Both the position numbers and the translations under genes were made by a program. Below the pieces are notes generated by a model. The model was given only the letters and a program-made list of their open reading frames with translations, was not told the origin of the DNA and did no database searches. Positions 30,344 through 42,922 of a DNA stretch of 64,000 nt are shown in pieces. This stretch comes from an uncultured Verrucomicrobiota bacterium (GTDB lineage: Bacteria; Verrucomicrobiota; Kiritimatiellia; CAJWTS01): assembly GCA_913047795.1 (NCBI GenBank), contig CAJWTS010000004.1, positions 1 through 64,000 of the forward strand. Direction: 5' to 3'. The number at the start of each line of letters is the position of its first letter. Position 1 is the first letter of the stretch.

Positions 30344-31885
30344 TCAATCTTCGGCGTCCGCTATCGCCCAGGCCTCCATTGCATCTATCAGTCCGCCGGC
30401 CGTGTGTCGTTCCGATTCGACAATAGGCTCGATCCCGTGGCGGCGCAAGGTCTTGGACGTCACCGGCCCGATACTGGCAGCGCGAATCTCCTGTTTTCGC
30501 TTCGTGAAATCATCTTCACCCAGTATTCTTATGAAATTCTCCACGGTCGACGAACTGGTAAACGTAATGAAGTCCGGTGGCGTATCGAGCACGGTTCGGA
30601 TCTCCTCGTACGAGGTTTCGGCAGGTGTCGGTTCGTAGATCTTCAGTTCATCCACAACGGCGCCCAGTTCTTCGAGTCGCTCAACGACCACCGCGCGCGC
30701 TTTCCCCGATCGGGGCAGTAACACCCGTCGCCCCTGCATATCCTGTGCCGCGAGATCGGCAAGCAGCGATTCGGCAACGAAGTCGGCCGGGCACAGGTCG
30801 GGACGGATACCATAGGCGTCCAGGTGACGCGCCGTCGCGGCACCGATCGCGGCAAGGCGCAGACCGGCCAGGGCACGGGCGTCGCGCCCGACGCTCTTCA
30901 ACAGTTCGAAAAAAATATCTACGGCCGCGGCGGAGGTGAGGATCAAGTCGTCGTAGCGGTCGAGGTTGCGCAACCATTCAAGCTGTTCCCCTGCGACTGG
31001 AAGTTTTCGAATCTGGATCGTCGGTATCTCGACGACGTCGGCACCCAGTGCCCGGAGACGTGCGCTCATGCTCTCGGCACGCTCCGCCGCGCGTGTGACC
31101 GCGACGCGTTTCCCGAACAGCGGCAACTGTTCGTACCAGGCCAACTCCGGATAAAGCGTCACGACCTCTCCGATGATGAGCAGTCCGGGTGAACCGACAC
31201 CGGCCTCCGACGATCGCGCGGCGATATCCGCCAGGGTCCCCGTCACCGTACGCTGGCAGGAACTTCCGGCGTTCTCGACCACGGCGGCCGGTGTTGCCGG
31301 ATCCCGCCCTGCCTCAACAAGCCGTTGCGTAATCTCCGGCATGCTCCGAATACCCATATAGAAGACGACCGTGCCACCCAGGTCCGCCAGGGCTTTCCAA
31401 TCAACATCCGTACGGCTGCCGTCGGCCGCCGAATGACCGGACACGAAGGTCAAGGACGGGCTGAACCGTCGATCGGTCAAGGGAATGCCGGCATATAGCG
31501 ATGCTGCGGTGGCCGCGGTGATTCCAGGCACAATCGCGAAGCGCACACCGGCTTCCGCCAGTGCGCTCGCCTCCTCGGCGCCACGACCGAAAATGTACGG
31601 ATCGCCACCCTTGAGCCGAACAACGAGCGCGCCCTGGTTCGCGCGATCAATCAGCACAGCGTTGATTTCCCCCTGTTCCGCACTGGGGCCCCCCGCTTGT
31701 TTGCCCGCGTGTATCATCTCGGCTTCTTGCGGTGCCTCCCGCAGCAACGCGGATGAGACCAGGCTATCGTAGACAACGACGTCCGCGGCGCGCAGGTACT
31801 CAAGCGCGGCAACGGTCACCAGCGACGGATCGCCGGGACCGGTTCCCGCGAGCACAACCTTCCCGTCCTTATTTCGCTTCGTCAT
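30344..31885 (-). CDS. cobA-hemD: Fused uroporphyrinogen-III methyltransferase / uroporphyrinogen-III synthase
   Basis: 513-residue fusion. Residues 1 to about 245 form the S-adenosylmethionine methyltransferase (VVLAGTGPGDPSLVTVAALE, then LKGGDPYIFGRGAEEASAL), which makes precorrin-2. Residues from about 255 form HemD (FGKRVAVTRAAERAESMSARL), which cyclises hydroxymethylbilane to uroporphyrinogen III. The fusion occurs in several phyla. It directs flux to siroheme, B12 or the siroheme-dependent heme route. The start overlaps the hemC stop by 17 bases. Confidence 0.94.
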   Translation of the reverse strand: MTKRNKDGKVVLAGTGPGDPSLVTVAALEYLRAADVVVYDSLVSSALLREAPQEAEMIHAGKQAGGPSAEQGEINAVLIDRANQGALVVRLKGGDPYIFGRGAEEASALAEAGVRFAIVPGITAATAASLYAGIPLTDRRFSPSLTFVSGHSAADGSRTDVDWKALADLGGTVVFYMGIRSMPEITQRLVEAGRDPATPAAVVENAGSSCQRTVTGTLADIAARSSEAGVGSPGLLIIGEVVTLYPELAWYEQLPLFGKRVAVTRAAERAESMSARLRALGADVVEIPTIQIRKLPVAGEQLEWLRNLDRYDDLILTSAAAVDIFFELLKSVGRDARALAGLRLAAIGAATARHLDAYGIRPDLCPADFVAESLLADLAAQDMQGRRVLLPRSGKARAVVVERLEELGAVVDELKIYEPTPAETSYEEIRTVLDTPPDFITFTSSSTVENFIRILGEDDFTKRKQEIRAASIGPVTSKTLRRHGIEPIVESERHTAGGLIDAMEAWAIADAED

Positions 31886-32801
31886 CGTTCAGCCGCGCAA
31901 GGATCGCGGCCCCCCCGTTGGTCATTATCCTTTGCGCAAGTCGGCGGCCGATCGCGTCGCGATCCTGTACATGACCGCTGTCGTGTTCGTGTATTATCGC
32001 CTCGCCGTCGGGGGATGCAAGCAGCCCGGTAAGTCGCAGTTGCTCGCCCTCGATCAGGGCCCGGGCGCCGACCGGAATGACACAGCTTCCTCCGAGTTCC
32101 GCCAAAAAGATCCGTTCGCACTCGACCGTATGGTGTGACGCAACATCATCGATTTGCGCAACCTTGCCGCGTACGTCATCGCGCGCGGTCAGGCATTCGA
32201 TTGCCAGCGCCCCCTGAGCCGGCGCAGGAACGAAATGGTCCGGATCGAGCGCGACGACCTGACCCGAGCAATCCACCGCGAGGCGTCGCAGGGCGGCGGC
32301 GGCCAGCACCAGGGCATCCACTTCTCCCTCAGCGAGTTTACGCAGGCGAGTGTCGACATTCCCCCTTATGCTTTCGATCGCGAGATCCGGGCGCTGGGCG
32401 AGCAATAACGCCCGACGGCGCAGGCTACCGGTCCCCACGCGCGCGCCGGCGGCGAGATCCGGGACATTCATGCCCGTACTAGACACGAGCACGTCATGGA
32501 CGACCTCACGCTCAGGCACCGCGGCAATTGTGAAATCCGCCGCAAGCCGGGCCGGCAGGTCCTTGGCGCTATGAACGGCGATATCGATCCGATCGTCTAT
32601 CAATGCTCTTTCAAGCTCGTGAATAAAGACACCCTTGCCCCCGATCGCGTGTAGCGGTTCGCCGCTGCGGATATCCCCCGTGGTCGCGATGATATGCTGT
32701 TCGCACCGATTGCCGGTCACAGCTTCCAGCTGCGCAGCAACCATACCGGCTTGTGCGATAGCCAGCGGACTTCCACGCGTTCCCAGTCGAATCGTGTTCA
32801 T
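31869..32801 (-). CDS. hemC: Porphobilinogen deaminase (hydroxymethylbilane synthase)
   Basis: 310-residue enzyme that polymerises four porphobilinogens. TIRLGTRGSPLAIAQAGMV at the start, HSAKDLPARL, and the dipyrromethane-cofactor cysteine in ELGGSCVIPVGA are all present. I choose the ATG at 32801, where family sequence begins. The frame continues to a TTG at 32846. No Shine-Dalgarno precedes either, and a promoter predicts transcription starting two bases before the ATG. Confidence 0.95.
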   Translation of the reverse strand: MNTIRLGTRGSPLAIAQAGMVAAQLEAVTGNRCEQHIIATTGDIRSGEPLHAIGGKGVFIHELERALIDDRIDIAVHSAKDLPARLAADFTIAAVPEREVVHDVLVSSTGMNVPDLAAGARVGTGSLRRRALLLAQRPDLAIESIRGNVDTRLRKLAEGEVDALVLAAAALRRLAVDCSGQVVALDPDHFVPAPAQGALAIECLTARDDVRGKVAQIDDVASHHTVECERIFLAELGGSCVIPVGARALIEGEQLRLTGLLASPDGEAIIHEHDSGHVQDRDAIGRRLAQRIMTNGGAAILARLNDDEAK

Positions 32802-32809
32802 GACAATCA

Positions 32810-32839
32810 ATGATCCGGCTGAGGATGGCGGACTGTCAA
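32810..32839 (-). promoter_or_regulatory. Candidate promoter of the hem operon, nearly leaderless
   Basis: On the minus strand a perfect TTGACA (32839 to 32834), an 18-bp spacer, then GATCAT (32815 to 32810, four of six). The start would fall near 32803, two bases before the hemC ATG. The absence of a Shine-Dalgarno fits a leaderless message. Confidence 0.45.
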
Positions 32840-32942
32840 GGTGCAAAGATTATGCGGCACTGCGATGGAAGGCTTGATCATCTGAATGTATCTAATAGAG
32901 TTAAGCGGTCCCCCACGACTACAGCCCTTGAGCACATGACCC

Positions 32943-33884
32943 ATGAGGATACGAATCCAAATACAGCGCGTCGCGGCGATCGCCCGGCTATCTGCGGTCG
33001 ATATCGTCCGCCAGCCGGTGTTCCTGCTGTTTGTCGTGACCTGTACGTCGTTGACGACGCTGCTACCGCTCCTGTTGGTTCACCAATTCGGCGAAGAAGG
33101 CAAAATGGTTCGCGACAGCGCCCTCGCCTTCCATTTCATCTTCGGACTCGCCGTCACATCATTCGCGGCCGGCACCACGCTCGCACGCGAAGTCGCGCTG
33201 GGTACCGCCGCCACGGTCTTGAGCAAGCCGGTCTCGCGCGACGCGTTTTTCCTGGCCAAATTTCTTGGCATCGCCGCCGTCGCAATCGTCTTCTCGATCT
33301 GTCAATCCATGGCCACGCATATCAGTCACGTCGTCGCGCTTGCGAGCCGCCACCACCGTTACCTGTTGGCCGCCCCCTTGATCCCCGCGCTCGGGCTATG
33401 CGTTGCCGGCCTCATCAATTACACGACACGGCGACCCTTCGTATCGAGCGCATTCCTGTGCACGGCCGGCGCATTGGCAATCGCGTTCGGTGGCCTCGCG
33501 TTCGCGCATTCGGCAGCGATGGAATGGCGACTGATTCCGGCCAATGCGTTGATCGCTGCGGCACTGGTTGTTCTCTCCGGAATATTGATTTCGCTTTCGA
33601 CCCGTCTCCGGATCGTACCTGCTACGGCCATCGGCACCGCTTTACTCTTCGTGGGACTGGTGTCGGATTTCGCCGTCGGTCGGTTTGCCGACTCCTCGAT
33701 ATTCGCGTACCTGCTGTATGTCATGATTCCAAATTGGCAACACTTCTGGGTAACCGATGGCCTCTCCGGCGGCGGCGTGGTGCCCTGGTCCTATGTCGGG
33801 CAGGTCGTGGTCTACGCCGCGCTATACCTGGCCGGGACACTAAGCCTCGGAATAATCGCGTTTCGTTTCGCAGATGCAGCCTGA
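32943..33884 (+). CDS. ABC-2 type permease-like membrane protein
   Basis: 313 residues with about six hydrophobic helices (for example PVFLLFVVTCTSLTTLLPLLLV, FLGIAAVAIVFSICQSM, AIGTALLFVGLVSDFAVG). The sequence LAREVALGTAATVLSKPVSRDAFFLAKFLGI is the cytoplasmic coupling region usual in ABC-2 exporters of the NosY/GldF type. It opens a tight four-gene set with an ATPase, a second permease and a membrane-anchored protein. The substrate is unknown. No good Shine-Dalgarno is visible. Confidence 0.82.
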   Translation: MRIRIQIQRVAAIARLSAVDIVRQPVFLLFVVTCTSLTTLLPLLLVHQFGEEGKMVRDSALAFHFIFGLAVTSFAAGTTLAREVALGTAATVLSKPVSRDAFFLAKFLGIAAVAIVFSICQSMATHISHVVALASRHHRYLLAAPLIPALGLCVAGLINYTTRRPFVSSAFLCTAGALAIAFGGLAFAHSAAMEWRLIPANALIAAALVVLSGILISLSTRLRIVPATAIGTALLFVGLVSDFAVGRFADSSIFAYLLYVMIPNWQHFWVTDGLSGGGVVPWSYVGQVVVYAALYLAGTLSLGIIAFRFADAA

Positions 33885-34803
33885 GACCATGCAGAATAAA
33901 CCAGATGCCGTCATCCGTGCGGAAGGCCTGACCAAGGTCTTTAAGGATTTCTGGGGCCGGCCCAAGGTGCATGCGTTGGACGCCGTCGATTTCGAGGTCC
34001 GCCCGGGTGAAATCTTCGGCCTGCTGGGCCCCAACGGTGCGGGTAAGAGCACGGCGATCAAGCTGATGCTTGGCTTGCTCTACCCGACGCGGGGAAAACT
34101 GGATGTCCTGGGAAATTCACCGCGCGACGTGCGTACCAAGGAACGTATCGGCTATCTTCCGGAAGAATCGCATCTCTACGATTACCTTACCGCGCGCGAA
34201 ACGCTCACCTTCTACGCGCGCCTGTTCGACATGGACAATGAGACAGCCAGGACCCGAATTGACGATCTTCTGCAACGGGCCGAGCTCGAGGAAACGGGCC
34301 AGCGCGTCGTGGGCGAGTTCTCGAAGGGCATGCGCCGTCGAGTCGGACTCGCGCAGGCATTGGTCAACAATCCCGATCTACTCATCCTCGACGAACCGAC
34401 CTCGGGCCTCGACCCAATCGGTTGCCGGCAGGTGAAAGATCTACTGACCGAGCTCGCGCGCCAGGGAAAAACGATCCTGCTTTGCTCCCACCTGCTGGCG
34501 GACGTGGAGGATATCTGCGACCGAATCGCGATCCTGTATGGTGGCCGCATCTATGCCTACGGATCCATGCAAGGCCTGCTGCAGCAGGTGCACTATTCGC
34601 GGGTGACTTTTCCCGAACTGGCGCCTCCCGCCATGAGCAAGGTTCTGGCCCAGATTCGAGAGGCCTGTGGTCAGGAACCGGAAGTCGATCGACCGGCACA
34701 AAGCCTGGAACAGTACTTTGTCGACATCGTAAAACAGGCGCAATCCGCGACTGATCGCCTACCGCCGGCCGTCGGCGCAGACGATGATGCTGGAACTTCG
34801 TAA
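33874..34803 (+). CDS. ABC transporter ATP-binding protein
   Basis: 309-residue ATPase. Walker A GPNGAGKST is near residue 54, Q-loop YLPEES, ABC signature FSKGMRRRVGLAQAL, Walker B LLILDEPTSGLDP, and the switch His in LLCSHLL. A C-terminal extension of about 80 residues follows the core. It overlaps the first permease by 11 bases; an ATG at 33889 is an alternative start. It energises the two flanking permeases. The class (CcmA/NosF-like) exports or reorganises membrane components, but the substrate cannot be read from sequence. Confidence 0.93.
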   Translation: MQPETMQNKPDAVIRAEGLTKVFKDFWGRPKVHALDAVDFEVRPGEIFGLLGPNGAGKSTAIKLMLGLLYPTRGKLDVLGNSPRDVRTKERIGYLPEESHLYDYLTARETLTFYARLFDMDNETARTRIDDLLQRAELEETGQRVVGEFSKGMRRRVGLAQALVNNPDLLILDEPTSGLDPIGCRQVKDLLTELARQGKTILLCSHLLADVEDICDRIAILYGGRIYAYGSMQGLLQQVHYSRVTFPELAPPAMSKVLAQIREACGQEPEVDRPAQSLEQYFVDIVKQAQSATDRLPPAVGADDDAGTS

Positions 34804-36148
34804 CATACGCGTCATTGCCGGACTTGCGTGGCGCGACGCGTTACGGTCACGGCTGTTCGTAACCCTGATCCTGCTGACGCTGACGGGGTCGATTGGCCTG
34901 CCCCTGATCGTGGAGGGCGACGGCACGATTCCGGGCAAGGTCCATATCCTGCTCTACTATTCACTTTCCTACGCGGTCAGCATTCTTGCGATCGCGGCCA
35001 TCTGGTGCGGTTGCGCCGCTATCCCGAGGGAGATCGCCAGCCGGCACATCCACCTCTTGCTTTCTAAGCCGGTTCACCCGGCGACCATCTGGTGCGGACA
35101 CTGGCTGGGCATCAGTTCAATGTGCGTGGTACTGCTGGGGCTCAGCGGTGCGATTGTTTACGCGACACTGCTCTGGACGATCCGTCCCGGCGTAGCGTCG
35201 CCCGCGGACCTAGAGCTTCTTGAGCACGAGGTCCTCACCGGTCGACGCGTCATTGGACCACTGGACGAAGACCTGGAGCGCCGGACGCACGAGGAACTGG
35301 CCGCACGCCGCGCCACCGGCCAATTGAACGACGCCATTTCCGACGGTGAAGCACTTCGTACGCTGCGGAAACATCTACAACGCCGCCGCTCGACAGTCGG
35401 TCCGGGCCAGCAAACGCATTGGTCGTTTCTCGTGCCGGGGCACGCGGAACAACACGAGAACGTCTCACTCAGATTTCAGTTCTCCATCTCACGTCCACGC
35501 GGCCAGGCCGTGATCGGCACCTGGCGTCTCGGCTCAACGCCGATCGAACCCGCCCGGGAATATTACCCCAACCTGCCCCAGGAAATCCGCGTGCCAGCCG
35601 GCGTATTGACATCACCGGCGGAGATCAGTTTCGAACTCGAAGGGAATCCCGACGATCCATCGATTCTCTTCGATCCGGATACGGGCATCGAGTTACTGAT
35701 CCGCGAAAGCGGATTCGTGCCCAACTACTTGCGTTCATTACTGGTTGCGGCCTGCCTCCTCGTCGCCCTCACGGCGTTCGGGCTCGCGGCAGGCGGCCTG
35801 CTCTCCCTTCCGACCGCCACTTTCGCGACGTTTGCCGTACTCACCGCCTGCCTGCTGGCGCACTACATCGGAACGGACTACTGGGCCACCCCAGAATCCG
35901 GCAACAATGCGGGATCGCCACTCATACGCGTATTTGGCCACGTAACCGATTCTATTGTAACGCTCGTGAATCGTCTCACCCGACCAGCCATACAGCAGCC
36001 GGGTATGCGTCCCATGGCCGATGGCGAATTGATCAGCTGGGAACAGGTGGCGCACGCGGCATTGAACTACGTCGTTATTTATGGCGGTGCCTTCGCGCTT
36101 GCCGGGATATGGCTCTTTCGACGCCGCGAGATTGGCACGGCATCATGA
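34784..36148 (+). CDS. ABC-2 type permease with large extracytoplasmic domain
   Basis: 454 residues. The N-terminal helices are near residues 20-40, 55-80 and 105-130, with REIASRHIHLLLSKPVHPATIWCGHW as coupling region. A soluble insert of about 180 residues (150-325) follows, predicted outside the membrane, and then C-terminal helices (SLLVAACLLVALTAFGLAAGG and others). It overlaps the ATPase by 20 bases. The big insert, with a beta-rich stretch around VSLRFQFSISRPRGQAVIGTWR, is not present in the smaller partner and may bind the cargo. Confidence 0.8.
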   Translation: MMLELRNIRVIAGLAWRDALRSRLFVTLILLTLTGSIGLPLIVEGDGTIPGKVHILLYYSLSYAVSILAIAAIWCGCAAIPREIASRHIHLLLSKPVHPATIWCGHWLGISSMCVVLLGLSGAIVYATLLWTIRPGVASPADLELLEHEVLTGRRVIGPLDEDLERRTHEELAARRATGQLNDAISDGEALRTLRKHLQRRRSTVGPGQQTHWSFLVPGHAEQHENVSLRFQFSISRPRGQAVIGTWRLGSTPIEPAREYYPNLPQEIRVPAGVLTSPAEISFELEGNPDDPSILFDPDTGIELLIRESGFVPNYLRSLLVAACLLVALTAFGLAAGGLLSLPTATFATFAVLTACLLAHYIGTDYWATPESGNNAGSPLIRVFGHVTDSIVTLVNRLTRPAIQQPGMRPMADGELISWEQVAHAALNYVVIYGGAFALAGIWLFRRREIGTAS

Positions 36149-36161
36149 GCAAGGTGCTGAC

Positions 36162-37502
36162 ATGACGCGGCGCTCAACAGCGGTCCTGGTTCTGGTGGGT
36201 GTGCTGGCCCTCTGGACGTCGGGTGCCATGCACCCGACTCTGATCGAGGCACGTGAACGACACGCCCTGACGGCGAGTGGCGATTCGCTAGAGAACGCGC
36301 CGCCACTGCTGGTATTCAGTACCATCGCGCTGGGTGGGTTTCGCGGATTGATCGCGGACATCATGTGGCTGCGCGCATCGCACCTCCAGGAGAAGGGCGC
36401 CTATTTCGAACTCGTGCAGTTGGCGGACTTCATCACGAAACTTCAGCCGCGTTTCGCCGAGGTGTGGACCTATCACGCCTGGAACCTGACCTACAACGTC
36501 AGCTTCGTGTGCCCGCGCCCCGAAGACCGCTGGCGATGGATCCAGCACGGGATCCGGTTGCTACGTGACGAAGGTGCGATCTATAACCCGAACAACTCCT
36601 CGATGTTGCTGGAGATTGCGCGAATCTACCAACACAAGATCGGCCGTGCGTATGACAGTTCGCATCTCTTCTATAAGATACGTCTGGCGGATGAAATGCA
36701 GCGGATTCTCGGTCCGTCCATGGAAGAGCAGTTGCGTGCTCTGGAGCAGGCACCGATCCAGGCAAGGCTTCTTAGGGACCACAACCTCGATGCGGACAGA
36801 ATGCGGCGCCTCACCGTGCGCTACGGGCTCCTGGACTGGCGATCACCGGACACGGTCGCCCTTTATTGGGCCGATCGGGCCGGTGAAATCGCCACGGCGC
36901 ACGAGCAGAGCTACGCCGGGCGAACGATCCTGCACGCGCTGAACTATATTATGCGTCAGGGTCAGGTTCATTATGATCCGGACACCGAGATCTACGGCCG
37001 AGCACCAAACGTGAACGTCATTCCCGGCATTTTGCGCATGCTCGAAGAAAAGGCCCAAAGAGACCGGACTCCCTCCGACTACGCTCTGCTCAAGAGCGTG
37101 ATGGCAACCGCTATCCTGTCCCTGCACCAGGCCAACGACATATACCAGGCGCGCGAGGTCTACAAACGCCTCAGCGCACTCCTGGCGCCGACCGGGCAAC
37201 CGGTGACCACATACGAAACCGTACTGGTCCGACAATTCATGCGAACCTCGGACGAGATCCGGCCGGAGGCATTGGAACGGTCGGTCGCGCAGTGCCTCTT
37301 TACACGGTTGTTCTGGCATTGCGCGGGCGTGTCGCGCTACGCGGGCGGGTTCGAGAGTCTTGCCAGGGTCCTGCACGCGGAGTACCTCGGCATGCCGGGC
37401 CCGGCCGCTATGCCCCGGGCGTCGTTTGAAGAACTAGAGCAGCGCGCGCTGACACGCGCCCGCGCCGAGTTGCCCGCAGCACTCGCCGCGAAGCTCCCCT
37501 GA
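36162..37502 (+). CDS. Membrane-anchored helical protein linked to ABC-2 exporter
   Basis: 446 residues with one N-terminal hydrophobic segment (STAVLVLVGVLALWTSGAM), probably an uncleaved anchor, and a long helical, Trp- and Tyr-rich extracytoplasmic part (WLRASHLQEKGAYFELVQLADFITKLQP, then TYHAWNLTYNVSF) that looks TPR-like without clear repeats. The start at 36162 is chosen because the frame upstream (from 36081) overlaps the permease and lacks a signal. I do not recognise a named family. Position as fourth gene of the ABC set suggests a periplasmic partner. Confidence 0.7.
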   Translation: MTRRSTAVLVLVGVLALWTSGAMHPTLIEARERHALTASGDSLENAPPLLVFSTIALGGFRGLIADIMWLRASHLQEKGAYFELVQLADFITKLQPRFAEVWTYHAWNLTYNVSFVCPRPEDRWRWIQHGIRLLRDEGAIYNPNNSSMLLEIARIYQHKIGRAYDSSHLFYKIRLADEMQRILGPSMEEQLRALEQAPIQARLLRDHNLDADRMRRLTVRYGLLDWRSPDTVALYWADRAGEIATAHEQSYAGRTILHALNYIMRQGQVHYDPDTEIYGRAPNVNVIPGILRMLEEKAQRDRTPSDYALLKSVMATAILSLHQANDIYQAREVYKRLSALLAPTGQPVTTYETVLVRQFMRTSDEIRPEALERSVAQCLFTRLFWHCAGVSRYAGGFESLARVLHAEYLGMPGPAAMPRASFEELEQRALTRARAELPAALAAKLP

Positions 37503-37518
37503 CCGGTTTCGGAACCGG
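37503..37518. other. Small hairpin in a convergent gap
   Basis: CCGGTT and AACCGG around a TCGG tetraloop lie in the 17 bases between the rightward ABC-locus gene and leftward murG. It may help end both transcripts, but no U-tract follows on either strand. Confidence 0.35.
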
Positions 37519-37519
37519 C

Positions 37520-38611
37520 TCAGCGCGCTACCATTTTTTCGATGAGATCCGCCACGGCCTCGGCCGCACCGACGCACTCTCTGCCGGGCTCCGCATCGGC
37601 GGCCGTCCCATCCAGGATTCGCCCAAGGCAGTCCGGCAAGGAGTCATTCTCGAGCGCATCCTCCGGCAAGATCTCGACACGTCCGGACCGCGCCATCATG
37701 CGTGCGTTCGCGTGCTGATGATCCCGCGCCGCGCACGGGAGCGGGATCAGTATGGAGGGAAGACCGAAGGCCCTGATCTCCGCACAGGTTGACCCCCCGG
37801 ACCTTGCAACAACGAGATCGCTGGCAGCATAGGCGTTCCATATGTCTTCCATGAACGGTCGCACGTCATGCGGCACATTCGCGGCAGCGTAGGTCTGTCG
37901 CACCGCCTCGACATCCGTTTTCCCTGCCAGGTGTATGACTTGCACTGCCCGGCCGCTGCGCGTGAACGCGGCGATGCCGGACGAGACGCGATCGTTCAGC
38001 GACGATGCCCCCTGGCTACCCCCAAGCACCAGCACGGTGGTGACATCCGGAGACCAGGCTTCGTTAACGGGCTTCCGGCGCGTACCGGCGCGGCGTGCTG
38101 CTGCCGCGGCTTCGATATCGTGCCGGAGCGGAAACCCGGTCAGGACGACGCGCGGATGCCGCAGGTGCGCGCCCGCCTCCTCAAACGCGAGTGCGATGGT
38201 ATCGGCGAGTCGCGCGAGCGCCTGCACTGCGCGCCCCGGAATCGCATTGCCTTCGTGCAGCACAACGGGGCGCCTGAGCATACGGGCCGCCAGGACCGGA
38301 CCGACACTGGCGTACCCTCCCATCGCGAGCAAGGCATCGGGCACTGACCCGCGCATGGCCCTGCGACAGGCGAAAGCGGTTCGAACGTAACCCGGGAGGG
38401 CAAGCAGTCGACCCATTGCCGAACCGGTGGGCAATCCGCTCGATCGGATCCGGCAAACCTCGCCCGACCACTCCGCAACCAACCGGTCCTCGACCGGGCG
38501 ACCCGCCAGCCACAGTCGCACCCCGTATCCGCGGGACCGCAGCACCGTCGACACGGCCAGTCCCGGCAGCACATGTCCGCCCGTACCTCCGCATGCAACA
38601 TCGACTCTCAC
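37520..38611 (-). CDS. murG: UDP-GlcNAc:lipid I N-acetylglucosaminyltransferase MurG
   Basis: 363-residue GT-B enzyme that turns lipid I into lipid II on the inner membrane face. The N-terminal VACGGTGGHVLPGLAV, VVLHEGNAIPG, VLVLGGSQGASSLN and the donor-site ARSGGSTCAEIRAFGLPSILIPLP are diagnostic. The start is a GTG. It stands alone instead of in a division and cell-wall cluster. Confidence 0.94.
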   Translation of the reverse strand: MRVDVACGGTGGHVLPGLAVSTVLRSRGYGVRLWLAGRPVEDRLVAEWSGEVCRIRSSGLPTGSAMGRLLALPGYVRTAFACRRAMRGSVPDALLAMGGYASVGPVLAARMLRRPVVLHEGNAIPGRAVQALARLADTIALAFEEAGAHLRHPRVVLTGFPLRHDIEAAAAARRAGTRRKPVNEAWSPDVTTVLVLGGSQGASSLNDRVSSGIAAFTRSGRAVQVIHLAGKTDVEAVRQTYAAANVPHDVRPFMEDIWNAYAASDLVVARSGGSTCAEIRAFGLPSILIPLPCAARDHQHANARMMARSGRVEILPEDALENDSLPDCLGRILDGTAADAEPGRECVGAAEAVADLIEKMVAR

Positions 38612-38719
38612 GCGGCACCCACCACACAGGATTCAATACCAAACATGGGCCCACGGTAGTATTTTATTCGTGCGAGTGCCATGCCGATATGGTATTTGAA
38701 TGGGACCCACGAGCGATCC

Positions 38720-42309
<3,590 letters not shown>

Positions 42310-42319
42310 ACCAGCGCTC

Positions 42320-42922
42320 GTGAAGAATGAAGAACATGTGCTCGTCGTCGAGCGTCGCCTGTTGGATGAACTCGGCAGTTTCCAGGGACTGCAATTCGAC
42401 ACCGACGGATATATCGCGCAACTTCTCAAGCCGGAAAACTATTCCTTTGTCGCGCGATCGCTCGCCGAAGACGATCCGTCCCTGAAACAGCTGATTCCCT
42501 ATTTCATCATTCGCCACGATTCAAGCATCTGGTGTTACGTCCGCGGCAAGGCGTCCGGCGAGGAGCGATTGGTGTCAAAGATGTCCATCGGCATTGGCGG
42601 TCACATCAACAACGAAGATTTGGATCTCTTTGAGAATATCTACTCCCGCGGCGCCGATCGTGAACTTCACGAGGAGGTCAACGTTCCGGAGGGATCCAGG
42701 AACCGGATTGTGGCGCTGCTTAACGACGATTCGAATGACGTGGGTAAGGTGCACCTCGGCGTCGTGCACGTACTCGACTGCCCTTCGGCGGAGGTGTCAC
42801 GTCGCGAAAGCGCAATCGCCGATGCGGGGTTTCGCACCGTCGAAGAATTGCGCACGATGCGCGACCGCCTTGAGACCTGGTCGCAGATCTGCTTCGATCA
42901 ACTCGAGGCACTCACAGCGTAG
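42320..42922 (+). CDS. NUDIX-family hydrolase-like protein
   Basis: 200 residues resembling the predicted MutT-type phosphoesterases of COG4112. The NUDIX box appears as GGHINNEDLDLFENIYSRG and RELHEEV, keeping the REUxEE core with an extended loop before it. The substrate is not evident. The start is a GTG eleven bases after ligA, so it probably shares that transcript. Its 3' end overlaps the convergent purC by 25 bases. Confidence 0.78.
   Translation: MKNEEHVLVVERRLLDELGSFQGLQFDTDGYIAQLLKPENYSFVARSLAEDDPSLKQLIPYFIIRHDSSIWCYVRGKASGEERLVSKMSIGIGGHINNEDLDLFENIYSRGADRELHEEVNVPEGSRNRIVALLNDDSNDVGKVHLGVVHVLDCPSAEVSRRESAIADAGFRTVEELRTMRDRLETWSQICFDQLEALTA

Noticed and set aside
36145-36165. Tiny ATG frame overlapping the permease stop
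   Set aside because: Six codons only and it overlaps the better-supported start at 36162.
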